From Astropecten irregularis (Eukaryota > Echinodermata > Asteroidea > Paxillosida > Astropectinidae), in contig OZ020252.1 in NCBI GenBank assembly GCA_963971285.1, positions 12,623,662-12,687,661 of the forward strand: 64,000 nt of DNA, given 5' to 3'. The position numbers and the translations under genes are program-made. Below the pieces are notes generated by a model, which saw only the letters and a program-made list of their open reading frames with translations, was not told where the DNA came from and did not search any database. This document shows, in pieces, positions 35,256 through 49,366 of the stretch. How positions within the stretch are numbered: position 1 is the stretch's first letter; each line of letters starts with the position of its first letter.

Positions 35256-36670
35256 GTGGATGGGTACTTTTTTTTAATGACATTAAACCTCGAAATATTG
35301 GGGGGGGGGGGGGGGGGTGATAATCCACGTCATCCCCACCTCCAATATTGGGGGATAACCCCCCATACACCCATGCCCCTAGGTAATAGTGGTGGTAGTT
35401 GCTAGTATTCCTCCTTTATACTATGTAACAGTCCCTGGTTATGAAACTAGCTCCTCTCTCTTTTGCATAGTCTCTCATTCTACATTGGGCCAACCTCATG
35501 CACCAACGCCCCGCGACCACCGCCGAAGCCCAAACCCACCTCCAAACGGGTATAATCGCTGCTTAAAGCAGCGACCGGTCCCCGCCCAGCGGCGGACCCG
35601 AGCCCCAGCGACGATCGCAACGCGCCAGCAACATCGGCCCCTGCCTTGCATAACATTCATCGTTAGGCCAGTGTCATCAGTGTTCTGCTTTCCCCCTTTT
35701 TAGTCCCTCGATCGTTATGGTATTTGGTACTCGGGTTCATATGTTTTTTTTTTTTTTTTTGGTGTATAGCTTGATTGTATGAGAAACTTCTGAGTATTTT
35801 AAATATTTTTTTGAAAATGGCCATTTAGCATGGGAGCCTATGGGAAATTATTTACTGAGGTGCACCCCTTAGGCTTTGTCATTGAGAGTGTACTGGACAT
35901 GCTCGATTGATTTTCGGTGAGCAGGGCATTGAGAATCACTTCACTCCAATTTCACTGGCTAAGTCATGATGTTCGTTCTGGCCAAGTGGTTAGGGCACGG
36001 GATTCTGAGTCGCGTGCGCCGGGTTCGAGCCCCATGGCTCGAACCCGATGCACGCGACTCAGAATCCCACGCCCTAACGTCGACATACTTCTTTAAGACA
36101 TACTTTCTTTTTGTGTGTGCCACTCAAAAAAAGTGTGCCACTCTCCTAATGTTGCGGTGTTTACATGAATCAAATAGTAACTGTCGTGATATTGCGGTGT
36201 TTTATATGAATCAAATATAGCAACTCTCCTCGTTTTGCGGTGTTTTATAGGAATCCAAAAGTAAGTGTCCTCGTATTGAGGTGATTTAATCAATCAAACA
36301 GTAACTGTCCAGATATGTGGTGTATTACATGAATCAAATAATGAATGTCGTAATTTTTTGCGGTGTTTTACATAAATGAAATAGTGACCATATTGTGGTG
36401 TTTCCATAAACTTGTGCGTTATTTGCGGCCGCAGCCAGAGATTTGGGACACGGCCAAAGTGTGCACCCCAGTAAATAGGTCAGAATCAGTCCGCGGAGCT
36501 CATTAATATTTCGTTTACCCTCGAAATCTTTTTTATAAAATCTTTTGCTGGGCCCTACATAGGAAGTCTTGTAGAGAATTTGGATGGAACTCGGTCACCA
36601 GAGTTTGTACTTTCCACTTTGAGCGGTTTGGATGAAATCAGGCCCTCAAGTCGGTCTACTTTGGCATGTA
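35256..36670 (+). repeat. Monomer unit 26 (pure T17 run)
   Basis: G18. The usual T6-G-T4-C-T5 stretch is a pure T17 (35744-35760) of the same length. TTGAGGTG, CATAAAC and CCTCGAAATC present. Hairpin 35989-36078. Confidence 0.95.
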
Positions 36671-38084
36671 GTGGATGGGTACTTTTTTTTAATGACATTA
36701 AACCTCGAAATATTGGGGGGGGGGGGGGGGGTGATAATCCACGTCATCCCCACCTCCAATATTGGGGGATAACCCCCCATACACCCATGCCCCTAGGTAA
36801 TAGTGGTGGTAGTTGCTAGTATTCCTCCTTTATACTATGTAACAGTCCCTGGTTATGAAACTAGCTCCTCTCTCTTTTGCATAGTCTCTCATTCTACATT
36901 GGGCCAACCTCATGCACCAACGCCCCGCGACCACCGCCGAAGCCCAAACCCACCTCCAAACGGGTATAATCGCTGCTTAAAGCAGCGACCGGTCCCCGCC
37001 CAGCGGCGGACCCGAGCCCCAGCGACGATCGCAACGCGCCAGCAACATCGGCCCCTGCCTTGCATAACATTCATCGTTAGGCCAGTGTCATCAGTGTTCT
37101 GCTTTCCCCCTTTTTAGTCCCTCGATCGTTATGGTATTTGGTACTCGGGTTCATATGTTTTTTTGTTTTTTTTTGGTGTATAGCTTGATTGTATGAGAAA
37201 CTTCTGAGTATTTTAAATATTTTTTTGAAAATGGCCATTTAGCATGGGAGCCTATGGGAAATTATTTACTGAGGTGCACCCCTTAGGCTTTGTCATTGAG
37301 AGTGTACTGGACATGCTCGATTGATTTTCGGTGAGCAGGGCATTGAGAATCACTTCACTCCAATTTCACTGGCTAAGTCATGATGTTCGTTCTGGCCAAG
37401 TGGTTAGGGCACGGGATTCTGAGTCGCGTGCGCCGGGTTCGAGCCCCATGGCTCGAACCCGATGCACGCGACTCAGAATCCCACGCCCTAACGTCGACAT
37501 ACTTCTTTAAGACATACTTTCTTTTTGTGTGTGCCACTCAAAAAAAGTGTGCCACTCTCCTAATGTTGCGGTGTTTACATGAATCAAATAGTAACTGTCG
37601 TGATATTGCGGTGTTTTATATGAATCAAATATAGCAACTCTCCTCGTTTTGCGGTGTTTTATAGGAATCCAAAAGTAAGTGTCCTCGTATTGAGGTGATT
37701 TAATCAATCAAACAGTAACTGTCCAGATATGTGGTGTATTACATGAATCAAATAATGAATGTCGTAATTTTTTGCGGTGTTTTACATAAATGAAATAGTG
37801 ACCATATTGTGGTGTTTCCATAGACTTGTGCGTTATTTGCGGCCGCAGCCAGAGATTTGGGACACGGCCAAAGTGTGCACCCCAGTAAATAGGTCAGAAT
37901 CAGTCCGCGGAGCTCATTAATATTTCGTTTACCCTCAAAATCTTTTTTATAAAATCTTTTGCTGGGCCCTACATAGGAAGTCTTGTAGAGAATTTGGATG
38001 GAACTCGGTCACCAGAGTTTGTACTTTCCACTTTGAGCGGTTTGGATGAAATCAGGCCCTCAAGTCGGTCTACTTTGGCATGTA
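36671..38084 (+). repeat. Monomer unit 27
   Basis: G17. T-rich stretch reads T7-G-T9, again 17 bases. TTGAGGTG. Hairpin 37403-37492. Confidence 0.95.
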
Positions 38085-39493
38085 GTGGATGGGTACTTTT
38101 TTTTAATGTCATTAAACCTCGAAATATTGGGGGGGGGGGGTGATAATCCACGTCATCCCCACCTCCAATATTGGGGGATAACCCCCCATACACCCATGCC
38201 CCTAGGTAATAGTGGTGGTAGTTGCTAGTATTCCTCCTTTATACTATGTAACAGTCCCTGGTTATGAAACTAGCTCCTCTCTCTTTTGCATAGTCTCTCA
38301 TTCTACATTGGGCCAACCTCATGCACCAACGCCCCGCGACCACCGCCGAAGCCCAAACCCACCTCCAAACGGGTATAATCGCTGCTTAAAGCAGCGACCG
38401 GTCCCCGCCCAGCGGCGGACCCGAGCCCCAGCGACGATCGCAACGCGCCAGCAACATCGGCCCCTGCTTTGCATAACATTCATCGTTAGGCCAGTGTCAT
38501 CAGTGTTCTGCTTTCCCCCTTTTTAGTCCCTCGATCGTTATGGTATTTGGTACTCGGGTTCATATGTTTTTTGTTTTCTTTTTGGTGTATAGCTTGATTG
38601 TATGAGAAACTTCTGAGTATTTTAAATATTTTTTTGAAAATGGCCATTTAGCATGGGAGCCTATGGGAAATTATTTACTGAGGTGCACCCCTTAGGCTTT
38701 GTCATTGAGAGTGTACTGGACATGCTCGATTGATTTTCGGTGAGCAGGGCATTGAGAATCACTTCACTCCAATTTCACTGGCTAAGTCATGATGTTCGTT
38801 CTGGCCAAGTGGTTAGGGCACGGGATTCTGAGTCGCGTGCGCCGGGTTCGAGCCCCATGGCTCGAACCCGATGCACGCGACTCAGAATCCCACGCCCTAA
38901 CGTCGACATACTTCTTTAAGACATACTTTCTTTTTGTGTGTGCCACTCAAAAAAAGTGTGCCACTCTCCTAATGTTGCGGTGTTTACATGAATCAAATAG
39001 TAACTGTCGTGATATTGCGGTGTTTTATATGAATCAAATATAGCAACTCTCCTCGTTTTGCGGTGTTTTATAGGAATCCAAAAGTAAGTGTCCTCGTATT
39101 GAGGTGATTTAATCAATCAAACAGTAACTGTCCAGATATGTGGTGTATTACATGAATCAAATAATGAATGTCGTAATTTTTTGCGGTGTTTTACATAAAT
39201 GAAATAGTGACCATATTGTGGTGTTTCCATAAACTTGTGCGTTATTTGGGGCCGCAGCCAGAGATTTGGGACACGGCCAAAGTGTGCACCCCAGTAAATA
39301 GGTCAGAATCAGTCCGCGGAGCTCATTAATATTTCGTTTACCCTCAAAATCTTTTTTATAAAATCTTTTGCTGGGCCCTACATAGGAAGTCTTGTAGAGA
39401 ATTTGGATGGAACTCGGTCACCAGAGTTTGTACTTTCCACTTTGAGCGGTTTGGATGAAATCAGGCCCTCAAGTCGGTCTACTTTGGCATGTA
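38085..39493 (+). repeat. Monomer unit 28
   Basis: G12. GCTTTGCAT, TTGAGGTG, CATAAAC, and TTTGGGGCC instead of TTTGCGGCC (about 39249). Hairpin 38812-38901. Confidence 0.95.
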
Positions 39494-40902
39494 GTGGATG
39501 GGTACTTTTTTTTAATGACATTAAACCTCGAAATATTGGGGGGGGGGGTTGATAATCCACGTCATCCCCACCTCCAATATTGGGGGATAACCCCCCATAC
39601 ACCCATGCCCCTAGGTAATAGTGGTGGTAGTTGCTAGTATTCCTCCTTTATACTATGTAACAGTCCCTGGTTATGAAACTAGCTCCTCTCTCTTTTGCAT
39701 AGTCTCTCATTCTACATTGGGCCAACCTCATGCACCAACGCCCCGCGACCACCGCCGAAGCCCAAACCCACCTCCAAACGGGTATAATCGCTGCTTAAAG
39801 CAGCGACCGGTCCCCGCCCAGCGGCGGACCCGAGCCCCAGCGACGATCGCAACGCGCCAGCAACATCGGCCCCTGCCTTGCATAACATTCATCGTTAGGC
39901 CAGTGTCATCAGTGTTCTGCTTTCCCCCTTTTTAGTCCCTCGATCGTTATGGTATTTGGTACTCGGGTTCATATGTTTTTTGTTTTCTTTTTGGTGTATA
40001 GCTTGATTGTATGAGAAACTTCTGAGTATTTTAAATATTTTTTTGAAAATGGCCATTTAGCATGGGAGCCTATGGGAAATTATTTACTGAGGTGCACCCC
40101 TTAGGCTTTGTCATTGAGAGTGTACTGGACATGCTCGATTGATTTTCTGTGAGCAGGGCATTGAGAATCACTTCACTCCAATTTCACTGGCTAAGTCATG
40201 ATGTTCGTTCTGGCCAAGTGGTTAGGGCACGGGATTCTGAGTCGCGTGCGCCGGGTTCGAGCCCCATGGCTCGAACCCGATGCACGCGACTCAGAATCCC
40301 ACGCCCTAACGTCGACATACTTCTTTAAGACATACTTTCTTTTTGTGTGTGCCACTCAAAAAAAGTGTGCCACTCTCCTAATGTTGCGGTGTTTACATGA
40401 ATCAAATAGTAACTGTCGTGATATTGCGGTGTTTTATATGAATCAAATATAGCAACTCTCCTCGTTTTGCGGTGTTTTATAGGAATCCAAAAGTAAGTGT
40501 CCTCGTATTGAGGTGATTTAATCAATCAAACAGTAACTGTCCAGATATGTGGTGTATTACATGAATCAAATAATGAATGTCGTAATTTTTTGCGGTGTTT
40601 TACATAAATGAAATAGTGACCATATTGTGGTGTTTCCATAAACTTGTGCGTTATTTGTTGCCGCAGCCAGAGATTTGGGACACGGCCAAAGTGTGCACCC
40701 CAGTAAATAGGTCAGAATCAGTCCGCGGAGCTCATTAATATTTCGTTTACCCTCAAAATCTTTTTTATAAAATCTTTTGCTGGGCCCTACATAGGAAGTC
40801 TTGTAGAGAATTTGGATGGAACTCGGTCACCAGAGTTTGTACTTTCCACTTTGAGCGGTTTGGATGAAATCAGGCCCTCAAGTCGGTCTACTTTGGCATG
40901 TA
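39494..40902 (+). repeat. Monomer unit 29
   Basis: G11 followed by TT, TTTTCTGTGAG near 40147, CATAAAC, and TTTGTTGCC near 40658. Hairpin 40221-40310. Confidence 0.95.
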
Positions 40903-42314
40903 GTGGATGGGTACTTTTTTTTAATGACATTAAACCTCGAAATATTGGGGGGGGGGGGGGTTGATAATCCACGTCATCCCCACCTCCAATATTGGGGGAT
41001 AACCCCCCATACACCCATGCCCCTAGGTAATAGTGGTGGTAGTTGCTAGTATTCCTCCTTTATACTATGTAACAGTCCCTGGTTATGAAACTAGCTCCTC
41101 TCTCTTTTGCATAGTCTCTCATTCTACATTGGGCCAACCTCATGCACCAACGCCCCGCGACCACCGCCGAAGCCCAAACCCACCTCCAAACGGGTATAAT
41201 CGCTGCTTAAAGCAGCGACCGGTCCCCGCCCAGCGGCGGACCCGAGCCCCAGCGACGATCGCAACGCGCCAGCAACATCGGCCCCTGCCTTGCATAACAT
41301 TCATCGTTAGGCCAGTGTCATCAGTGTTCTGCTTTCCCCCTTTTTAGTCCCTCGATCGTTATGGTATTTGGTACTCGGGTTCATATGTTTTTTGTTTTCT
41401 TTTTGGTGTATAGCTTGATTGTATGAGAAACTTCTGAGTATTTTAAATATTTTTTTGAAAATGGCCATTTAGCATGGGAGCCTATGGGAAATTATTTACT
41501 GAGGTGCACCCCTTAGGCTTTGTCATTGAGAGTGTACTGGACATGCTCGATTGATTTTCTGTGAGCAGGGCATTGAGAATCACTTCACTCCAATTTCACT
41601 GGCTAAGTCATGATGTTCGTTCTGGCCAAGTGGTTAGGGCACGGGATTCTGAGTCGCGTGCGCCGGGTTCGAGCCCCATGGCTCGAACCCGATGCACGCG
41701 ACTCAGAATCCCACGCCCTAACGTCGACATACTTCTTTAAGACATACTTTCTTTTTGTGTGTGCCACTCAAAAAAAGTGTGCCACTCTCCTAATGTTGCG
41801 GTGTTTACATGAATCAAATAGTAACTGTCGTGATATTGCGGTGTTTTATATGAATCAAATATAGCAACTCTCCTCGTTTTGCGGTGTTTTATAGGAATCC
41901 AAAAGTAAGTGTCCTCGTATTGCGGTGATTTAATCAATCAAACAGTAACTGTCCAGATATGTGGTGTATTACATGAACCAAATAATGAATGTCGTAATTT
42001 TTTGCGGTGTTTTACATAAATGAAATAGTGACCATATTGTGGTGTTTCCATAGACTTGTGCGTTATTTGCGGCCGCAGCCAGAGATTTGGGACACGGCCA
42101 AAGTGTGCACCCCAGTAAATAGGTCAGAATCAGTCCGCGGAGCTCATTAATATTTCGTTTACCCTCAAAATCTTTTTTATAAAATCTTTTGCTGGGCCCT
42201 ACATAGGAAGTCTTGTAGAGAATTTGGATGGAACTCGGTCACCAGAGTTTGTACTTTCCACTTTGAGCGGTTTGGATGAAATCAGGCCCTCAAGTCGGTC
42301 TACTTTGGCATGTA
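40903..42314 (+). repeat. Monomer unit 30
   Basis: G14 followed by TT and TTTTCTGTGAG, both shared only with unit 29. Private CATGAACCAAA near 41978. Returns to TTGCGGTG. Hairpin 41633-41722. Confidence 0.95.
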
Positions 42315-43722
42315 GTGGATGGGTACTTTTTTTTAATGTCATTAAACCTCGAAATATTGGGGGGGGGGGTGATAATCCACGTCATCCCCACCTCCAATAT
42401 TGGGGGATAACCCCCCATACACCCATGCCCCTAGGTAATAGTGGTGGTAGTTGCTAGTATTCCTCCTTTATACTATGTAACAGTCCCTGGTTATGAAACT
42501 AGCTCCTCTCTCTTTTGCATAGTCTCTCATTCTACATTGGGCCAACCTCATGCACCAACGCCCCGCGACCACCGCCGAAGCCCAAACCCACCTCCAAACG
42601 GGTATAATCGCTGCTTAAAGCAGCGACCGGTCCCCGCCCAGCGGCGGACCCGAGCCCCAGCGACGATCGCAACGCGCCAGCAACATCGGCCCCTGCTTTG
42701 CATAACATTCATCGTTAGGCCAGTGTCATCAGTGTTCTGCTTTCCCCCTTTTTAGTCCCTCGATCGTTATGGTATTTGGTACTCGGGTTCATATGTTTTT
42801 TGTTTTCTTTTTGGTGTATAGCTTGATTGTATGAGAAACTTCTGAGTATTTTAAATATTTTTTTGAAAATGGCCATTTAGCATGGGAGCCTATGGGAAAT
42901 TATTTACTGAGGTGCACCCCTTAGGCTTTGTCATTGAGAGTGTACTGGACATGCTCGATTGATTTTCGGTGAGCAGGGCATTGAGAATCACTTCACTCCA
43001 ATTTCACTGGCTAAGTCATGATGTTCGTTCTGGCCAAGTGGTTAGGGCACGGGATTCTGAGTCGCGTGCGCCGGGTTCGAGCCCCATGGCTCGAACCCGG
43101 TGCACGCGACTCAGAATCCCACGCCCTAACGTCGACATACTTCTTTAAGACATACTTTCTTTTTGTGTGTGCCACTCAAAAAAAGTGTGCCACTCTCCTA
43201 ATGTTGCGGTGTTTACATGAATCAAATAGTAACTGTCGTGATATTGCGGTGTTTTATATGAATCAAATATAGCAACTCTCCTCGTTTTGCGGTGTTTTAT
43301 AGGAATCCAAAAGTAAGTGTCCTCGTATTGCGGTGATTTAATCAATCAAACAGTAACTGTCCAGATATGTGGTGTATTACATGAATCAAATAATGAATGT
43401 CGTAATTTTTTGCGGTGTTTTACATAAATGAAATAGTGACCATATTGTGGTGTTTCCATAGACTTGTGCGTTATTTGCGGCCGCAGCCAGAGATTTGGGA
43501 CACGGCCAAAGTGTGCACCCCAGTAAATAGGTCAGAATAAGTCCGCGGAGCTCATTAATATTTCGTTTACCCTCAAAATCTTTTTCATAAAATCTTTTGC
43601 TGGGCCCTACATAGGAAGTCTTGTAGAGAATTTGGATGGAACTCGGTCACCAGAGTTTGTACTTTCCACTTTGAGCGGTTTGGATGAAATCAGGCCCTCA
43701 AGTCGGTCTACTTTGGCATGTA
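42315..43722 (+). repeat. Monomer unit 31
   Basis: G11. GCTTTGCAT, G hairpin allele, AATAAG and TTTTTCATAAAA: the same set as unit 34. Hairpin 43041-43130. Confidence 0.95.
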
Positions 43723-45134
43723 GTGGATGGGTACTTTTTTTTAATGACATTAAACCTCGAAATATTGGGGGGGGGGGGGGGTGATAATCCACGTCATCCC
43801 CACCTCCAATATTGGGGGATAACCCCCCATACACCCATGCCCCTAGGTAATAGTGGTGGTAGTTGCTAGTATTCCTCCTTTATACTATGTAACAGTACCT
43901 GGTTATGAAACTAGCTCCTCTCTCTTTTGCATAGTCTCTCATTCTACATTGAGCCAACCTCATGCACCAACGCCCCGCGACCACCGCCGAAGCCCAAACC
44001 CACCTCCAAACGGGTATAATCGCTGCTTAAAGCAGCGACCGGTCCCCGCCCAGCGGCGGACCCGAGCCCCAGCGACGATCGCAACGCGCCAGCAACATCG
44101 GCCCCTGCCTTGCATAACATTCATCGTTAGGCCAGTGTCATCAGTGTTCTGCTTTCACCCTTTTTAGTCCCTCGATCGTTATGGTATTTGGTACTCGGGT
44201 TCATATGTTTTTTGTTTTCTTTTTGGTGTATAGCTTGATTGTATGAGAAACTTCTGAGTATTTTAAATATTTTTTTGAAAATGGCCATTTAGCATGGGAG
44301 CCTATGGGAAATTATTTACTGAGGTGCACCCCTTAGGCTTTGTCACTGAGAGTGTACTGGACATGCTCGATTGATTTTCGGTGAGCAGGGCATTGAGAAT
44401 CACTTCACTCCAATTTCACTGGCTAAGTCATGATGTTCGTTCTGGCCAAGTGGTTAGGGCACGGGATTCTGAGTCGCGTGCGCCGGGTTCGAGCCCCATG
44501 GCTCGAACCCGATGCACGCGACTCAGAATCCCACGCCCTAACGTCGACATACTTCTTTAAGACATACTTTCTTTTTGTGTGTGCCACTCAAAAAAAGTGT
44601 GCCACTCTCCTAATGTTGCGGTGTTTACATGAATCAAATAGTAACTGTCGTGATATTGCGGTGTTTTATATGAATCAAATATAGCAACTCTCCTCGTTTT
44701 GCGGTGTTTTATAGGAATCCAAAAGTAAGTGTCCTCGTATTGCGGTGATTTAATCAATCAAACAGTAACTGTCCAGATATGTGGTGTATTACATGAATCA
44801 AATAATGAATGTCGTAATTTTTTGCGGTGTTTTACATAAATGAAATAGTGACCATATTGTGGTGTTTCCATAGACTTGTGCGTTATTTGCGGCCGCAGCC
44901 AGAGATTTGGGACACGGCCAAAGTGTGCACCCCAGTAAATAGGTCAGAATAAGTCCGCGGAGCTCATTAATATTTCGTTTACCCTCAAAATCTTTTTTAT
45001 AAAATCTTTTGCTGGGCCCTACATAGGAAGTCTTGTAGAGAATTTGGATGGAACTCGGTCACCAGAGTTTGTACTTTCCACTTTGAGCGGTTTGGATGAA
45101 ATCAGGCCCTCAAGTCGGTCTACTTTGGCATGTA
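43723..45134 (+). repeat. Monomer unit 32
   Basis: G15. TTTCACCC (about 44157), shared with units 33 and 35-37. Private CAGTACC, ATTGAGCC and GTCACTGAG. Hairpin 44453-44542. Confidence 0.95.
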
Positions 45135-46545
45135 GTGGATGGGTACTTTTTTTTAATGACATTAAACCTCGAAATATTGGGGGGGGGGGGGGTGATAATC
45201 CACGTCATCCCCACCTCCAATATTGGGGGATAACCCCCCATACACCCATGCCCCTAGGTAATAGTGGTGGTAGTTGCTAGTATTCCTCCTTTATACTATG
45301 TAACAGTCCCTGGTTATGAAACTAGCTCCTCTCTCTTTTGCATAGTCTCTCATTCTACATTGGGCCAACCTCATGCACCAACGCCCCGCGACCACCGCCG
45401 AAGCCCAAACCCACCTCCAAACGGGTATAATCGCTGCTTAAAGCAGCGACCGGTCCCCGCCCAGCGGCGGACCCGAGCCCCAGCGACGATCGCAACGCGC
45501 CAGCAACATCGGCCCCTGCCTTGCATAACATTCATCGTTAGGCCAGTGTCATCAGTGTTCTGCTTTCACCCTTTTTAGTCCCTCGATCGTTATGGTATTT
45601 GGTACTCGGGTTCATATGTTTTTTGTTTTCTTTTTGGTGTATAGCTTGATTGTATGAGAAACTTCTGAGTATTTTAAATATTTTTTTGAAAATGGCCATT
45701 TAGCATGGGAGCCTATGGGAAATTATTTACTGAGGTGCACCCCTTAGGCTTTGTCATTGAGAGTGTACTGGACATGCTCGATTGATTTTCGGTGAGCAGG
45801 GCATTGAGAATCACTTCACTCCAATTTCACTGGCTAAGTCATGATGTTCGTTCTGGCCAAGTGGTTAGGGCACGGGATTCTGAGTCGCGTGCGCCGGGTT
45901 CGAGCCCCATGGCTCGAACCCGATGCACGCGACTCAGAATCCCACGCCCTAACGTCGACATACTTCTTTAAGACATACTTTCTTTTTGTGTGTGCCACTC
46001 AAAAAAAGTGTGCCACTCTCCTAATGTTGCGGTGTTTACATGAATCAAATAGTAACTGTCGTGATATTGCGGTGTTTTATATGAATCAAATATAGCAACT
46101 CTCCTCGTTTTGCGGTGTTTTATAGGAATCCAAAAGTAAGTGTCCTCGTATTGCGGTGATTTAATCAATCAAACAGTAACTGTCCAGATATGTGGTGTAT
46201 TACATGAATCAAATAATGAATGTCGTAATTTTTTGCGGTGTTTTACATAAATGAAATAGTGACCATATTGTGGTGTTTCCATAGACTTGTGCGTTATTTG
46301 CGGCCGCAGCCAGAGATTTGGGACACGGCCAAAGTGTGCACCCCAGTAAATAGGTCAGAATCAGTCCGCGGAGCTCATTAATATTTCGTTTACCCTCAAA
46401 ATCTTTTTTATAAAATCTTTTGCTGGGCCCTACATAGGAAGTCTTGTAGAGAATTTGGATGGAACTCGGTCACCAGAGTTTGTACTTTCCACTTTGAGCG
46501 GTTTGGATGAAATCAGGCCCTCAAGTCGGTCTACTTTGGCATGTA
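45135..46545 (+). repeat. Monomer unit 33
   Basis: G14. TTTCACCC. Hairpin 45864-45953. Confidence 0.95.
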
Positions 46546-47956
46546 GTGGATGGGTACTTTTTTTTAATGTCATTAAACCTCGAAATATTGGGGGGGGGGG
46601 GGGTGATAATCCACGTCATCCCCACCTCCAATATTGGGGGATAACCCCCCATACACCCATGCCCCTAGGTAATAGTGGTGGTAGTTGCTAGTATTCCTCC
46701 TTTATACTATGTAACAGTCCCTGGTTATGAAACTAGCTCCTCTCTCGTTTGCATAGTCTCTCATTCTACATTGGGCCAACCTCATGCACCAACGCCCCGC
46801 GACCACCGCCGAAGCCCAAACCCACCTCCAAACGGGTATAATCGCTGCTTAAAGCAGCGACCGGTCCCCGCCCAGCGGCGGACCCGAGCCCCAGCGACGA
46901 TCGCAACGCGCCAGCAACATCGGCCCCTGCTTTGCATAACATTCATCGTTAGGCCAGTGTCATCAGTGTTCTGCTTTCCCCCTTTTTAGTCCCTCGATCG
47001 TTATGGTATTTGGTACTCGGGTTCATATGTTTTTTGTTTTCTTTTTGGTGTATAGCTTGATTGTATGAGAAACTTCTGAGTATTTTAAATATTTTTTTGA
47101 AAATGGCCATTTAGCATGGGAGCCTATGGGAAATTATTTACTGAGGTGCACCCCTTAGGCTTTGTCATTGAGAGTGTACTGGACATGCTCGATTGATTTT
47201 CGGTGAGCAGGGCATTGAGAATCACTTCACTCCAATTTCACTGGCTAAGTCATGATGTTCGTTCTGGCCAAGTGGTTAGGGCACGGGATTCTGAGTCGCG
47301 TGCGCCGGGTTCGAGCCCCATGGCTCGAACCCGGTGCACGCGACTCAGAATCCCACGCCCTAACGTCGACATACTTCTTTAAGACATACTTTCTTTTTGT
47401 GTGTGCCACTCAAAAAAAGTGTGCCACTCTCCTAATGTTGCGGTGTTTACATGAATCAAATAGTAACTGTCGTGATATTGCGGTGTTTTATATGAATCAA
47501 ATATAGCAACTCTCCTCGTTTTGCGGTGTTTTATAGGAATCCAAAAGTAAGTGTCCTCGTATTGCGGTGATTTAATCAATCAAACAGTAACTGTCCAGAT
47601 ATGTGGTGTATTACATGAATCAAATAATGAATGTCGTAATTTTTTGCGGTGTTTTACATAAATGAAATAGTGACCATATTGTGGTGTTTCCATAGACTTG
47701 TGCGTTATTTGCGGCCGCAGCCAGAGATTTGGGACACGGCCAAAGTGTGCACCCCAGTAAATAGGTCAGAATAAGTCCGCGGAGCTCATTAATATTTCGT
47801 TTACCCTCAAAATCTTTTTCATAAAATCTTTTGCTGGGCCCTACATAGGAAGTCTTGTAGAGAATTTGGATGGAACTCGGTCACCAGAGTTTGTACTTTC
47901 CACTTTGAGCGGTTTGGATGAAATCAGGCCCTCAAGTCGGTCTACTTTGGCATGTA
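46546..47956 (+). repeat. Monomer unit 34
   Basis: G14. Unit 31 marker set plus a private TCTCGTTTGC near 46746. Hairpin 47275-47364, G allele. Confidence 0.95.
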
Positions 47957-49366
47957 GTGGATGGGTACTTTTTTTTAATGACATTAAACCTCGAAATATT
48001 GGGGGGGGGGGGGTGATAATCCACGTCATCCCCACCTCCAATATTGGGGGATAACCCCCCATACACCCATGCCCCTAGGTAATAGTGGTGGTAGTTGCTA
48101 GTATTCCTCCTTTATACTATGTAACAGTCCCTGGTTATGAAACTAGCTCCTCTCTCTTTTGCATAGTCTCTCATTCTACATTGGGCCAACCTCATGCACC
48201 AACGCCCCGCGACCACCGCCGAAGCCCAAACCCACCTCCAAACGGGTATAATCGCTGCTTAAAGCAGCGACCGGTCCCCGCCCAGCGGCGGACCCGAGCC
48301 CCAGCGACGATCGCAACGCGCCAGCAACATCGGCCCCTGCCTTGCATAACATTCATCGTTAGGCCAGTGTCATCAGTGTTCTGCTTTCACCCTTTTTAGT
48401 CCCTCGATCGTTATGGTATTTGGTACTCGGGTTCATATGTTTTTTGTTTTCTTTTTGGTGTATAGCTTGATTGTATGAGAAACTTCTGAGTATTTTAAAT
48501 ATTTTTTTGAAAATGGCCATTTAGCATGGGAGCCTATGGGAAATTATTTACTGAGGTGCACCCCTTAGGCTTTGTCATTGAGAGTGTACTGGACATGCTC
48601 GATTGATTTTCGGTGAGCAGGGCATTGAGAATCACTTCACTCCAATTTCACTGGCTAAGTCATGATGTTCGTTCTGGCCAAGTGGTTAGGGCACGGGATT
48701 CTGAGTCGCGTGCGCCGGGTTCGAGCCCCATGGCTCGAACCCGATGCACGCGACTCAGAATCCCACGCCCTAACGTCGACATACTTCTTTAAGACATACT
48801 TTCTTTTTGTGTGTGCCACTCAAAAAAAGTGTGCCACTCTCCTAATGTTGCGGTGTTTACATGAATCAAATAGTAACTGTCGTGATATTGCGGTGTTTTA
48901 TATGAATCAAATATAGCAACTCTCCTCGTTTTGCGGTGTTTTATAGGAATCCAAAAGTAAGTGTCCTCGTATTGAGGTGATTTAATCAATCAAACAGTAA
49001 CTGTCCAGATATGTGGTGTATTACATGAATCAAATAATGAATGTCGTAATTTTTTGCGGTGTTTTACATAAATGAAATAGTGACCATATTGTGGTGTTTC
49101 CATAGACTTGTGCGTTATTTGCGGCCGCAGCCAGAGATTTGGGACACGGCCAAAGTGTGCACCCCAGTAAATAGGTCAGAATCAGTCCGCGGAGCTCATT
49201 AATATTTCGTTTACCCTCAAAATCTTTTTTATAAAATCTTTTGCTGGGCCCTACATAGGAAGTCTTGTAGAGAATTTGGATGGAACTCGGTCACCAGAGT
49301 TTGTACTTTCCACTTTGAGCGGTTTGGATGAAATCAGGCCCTCAAGTCGGTCTACTTTGGCATGTA
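47957..49366 (+). repeat. Monomer unit 35
   Basis: G13. TTTCACCC. TTGAGGTG resumes (about 48975). Hairpin 48685-48774. Confidence 0.95.
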
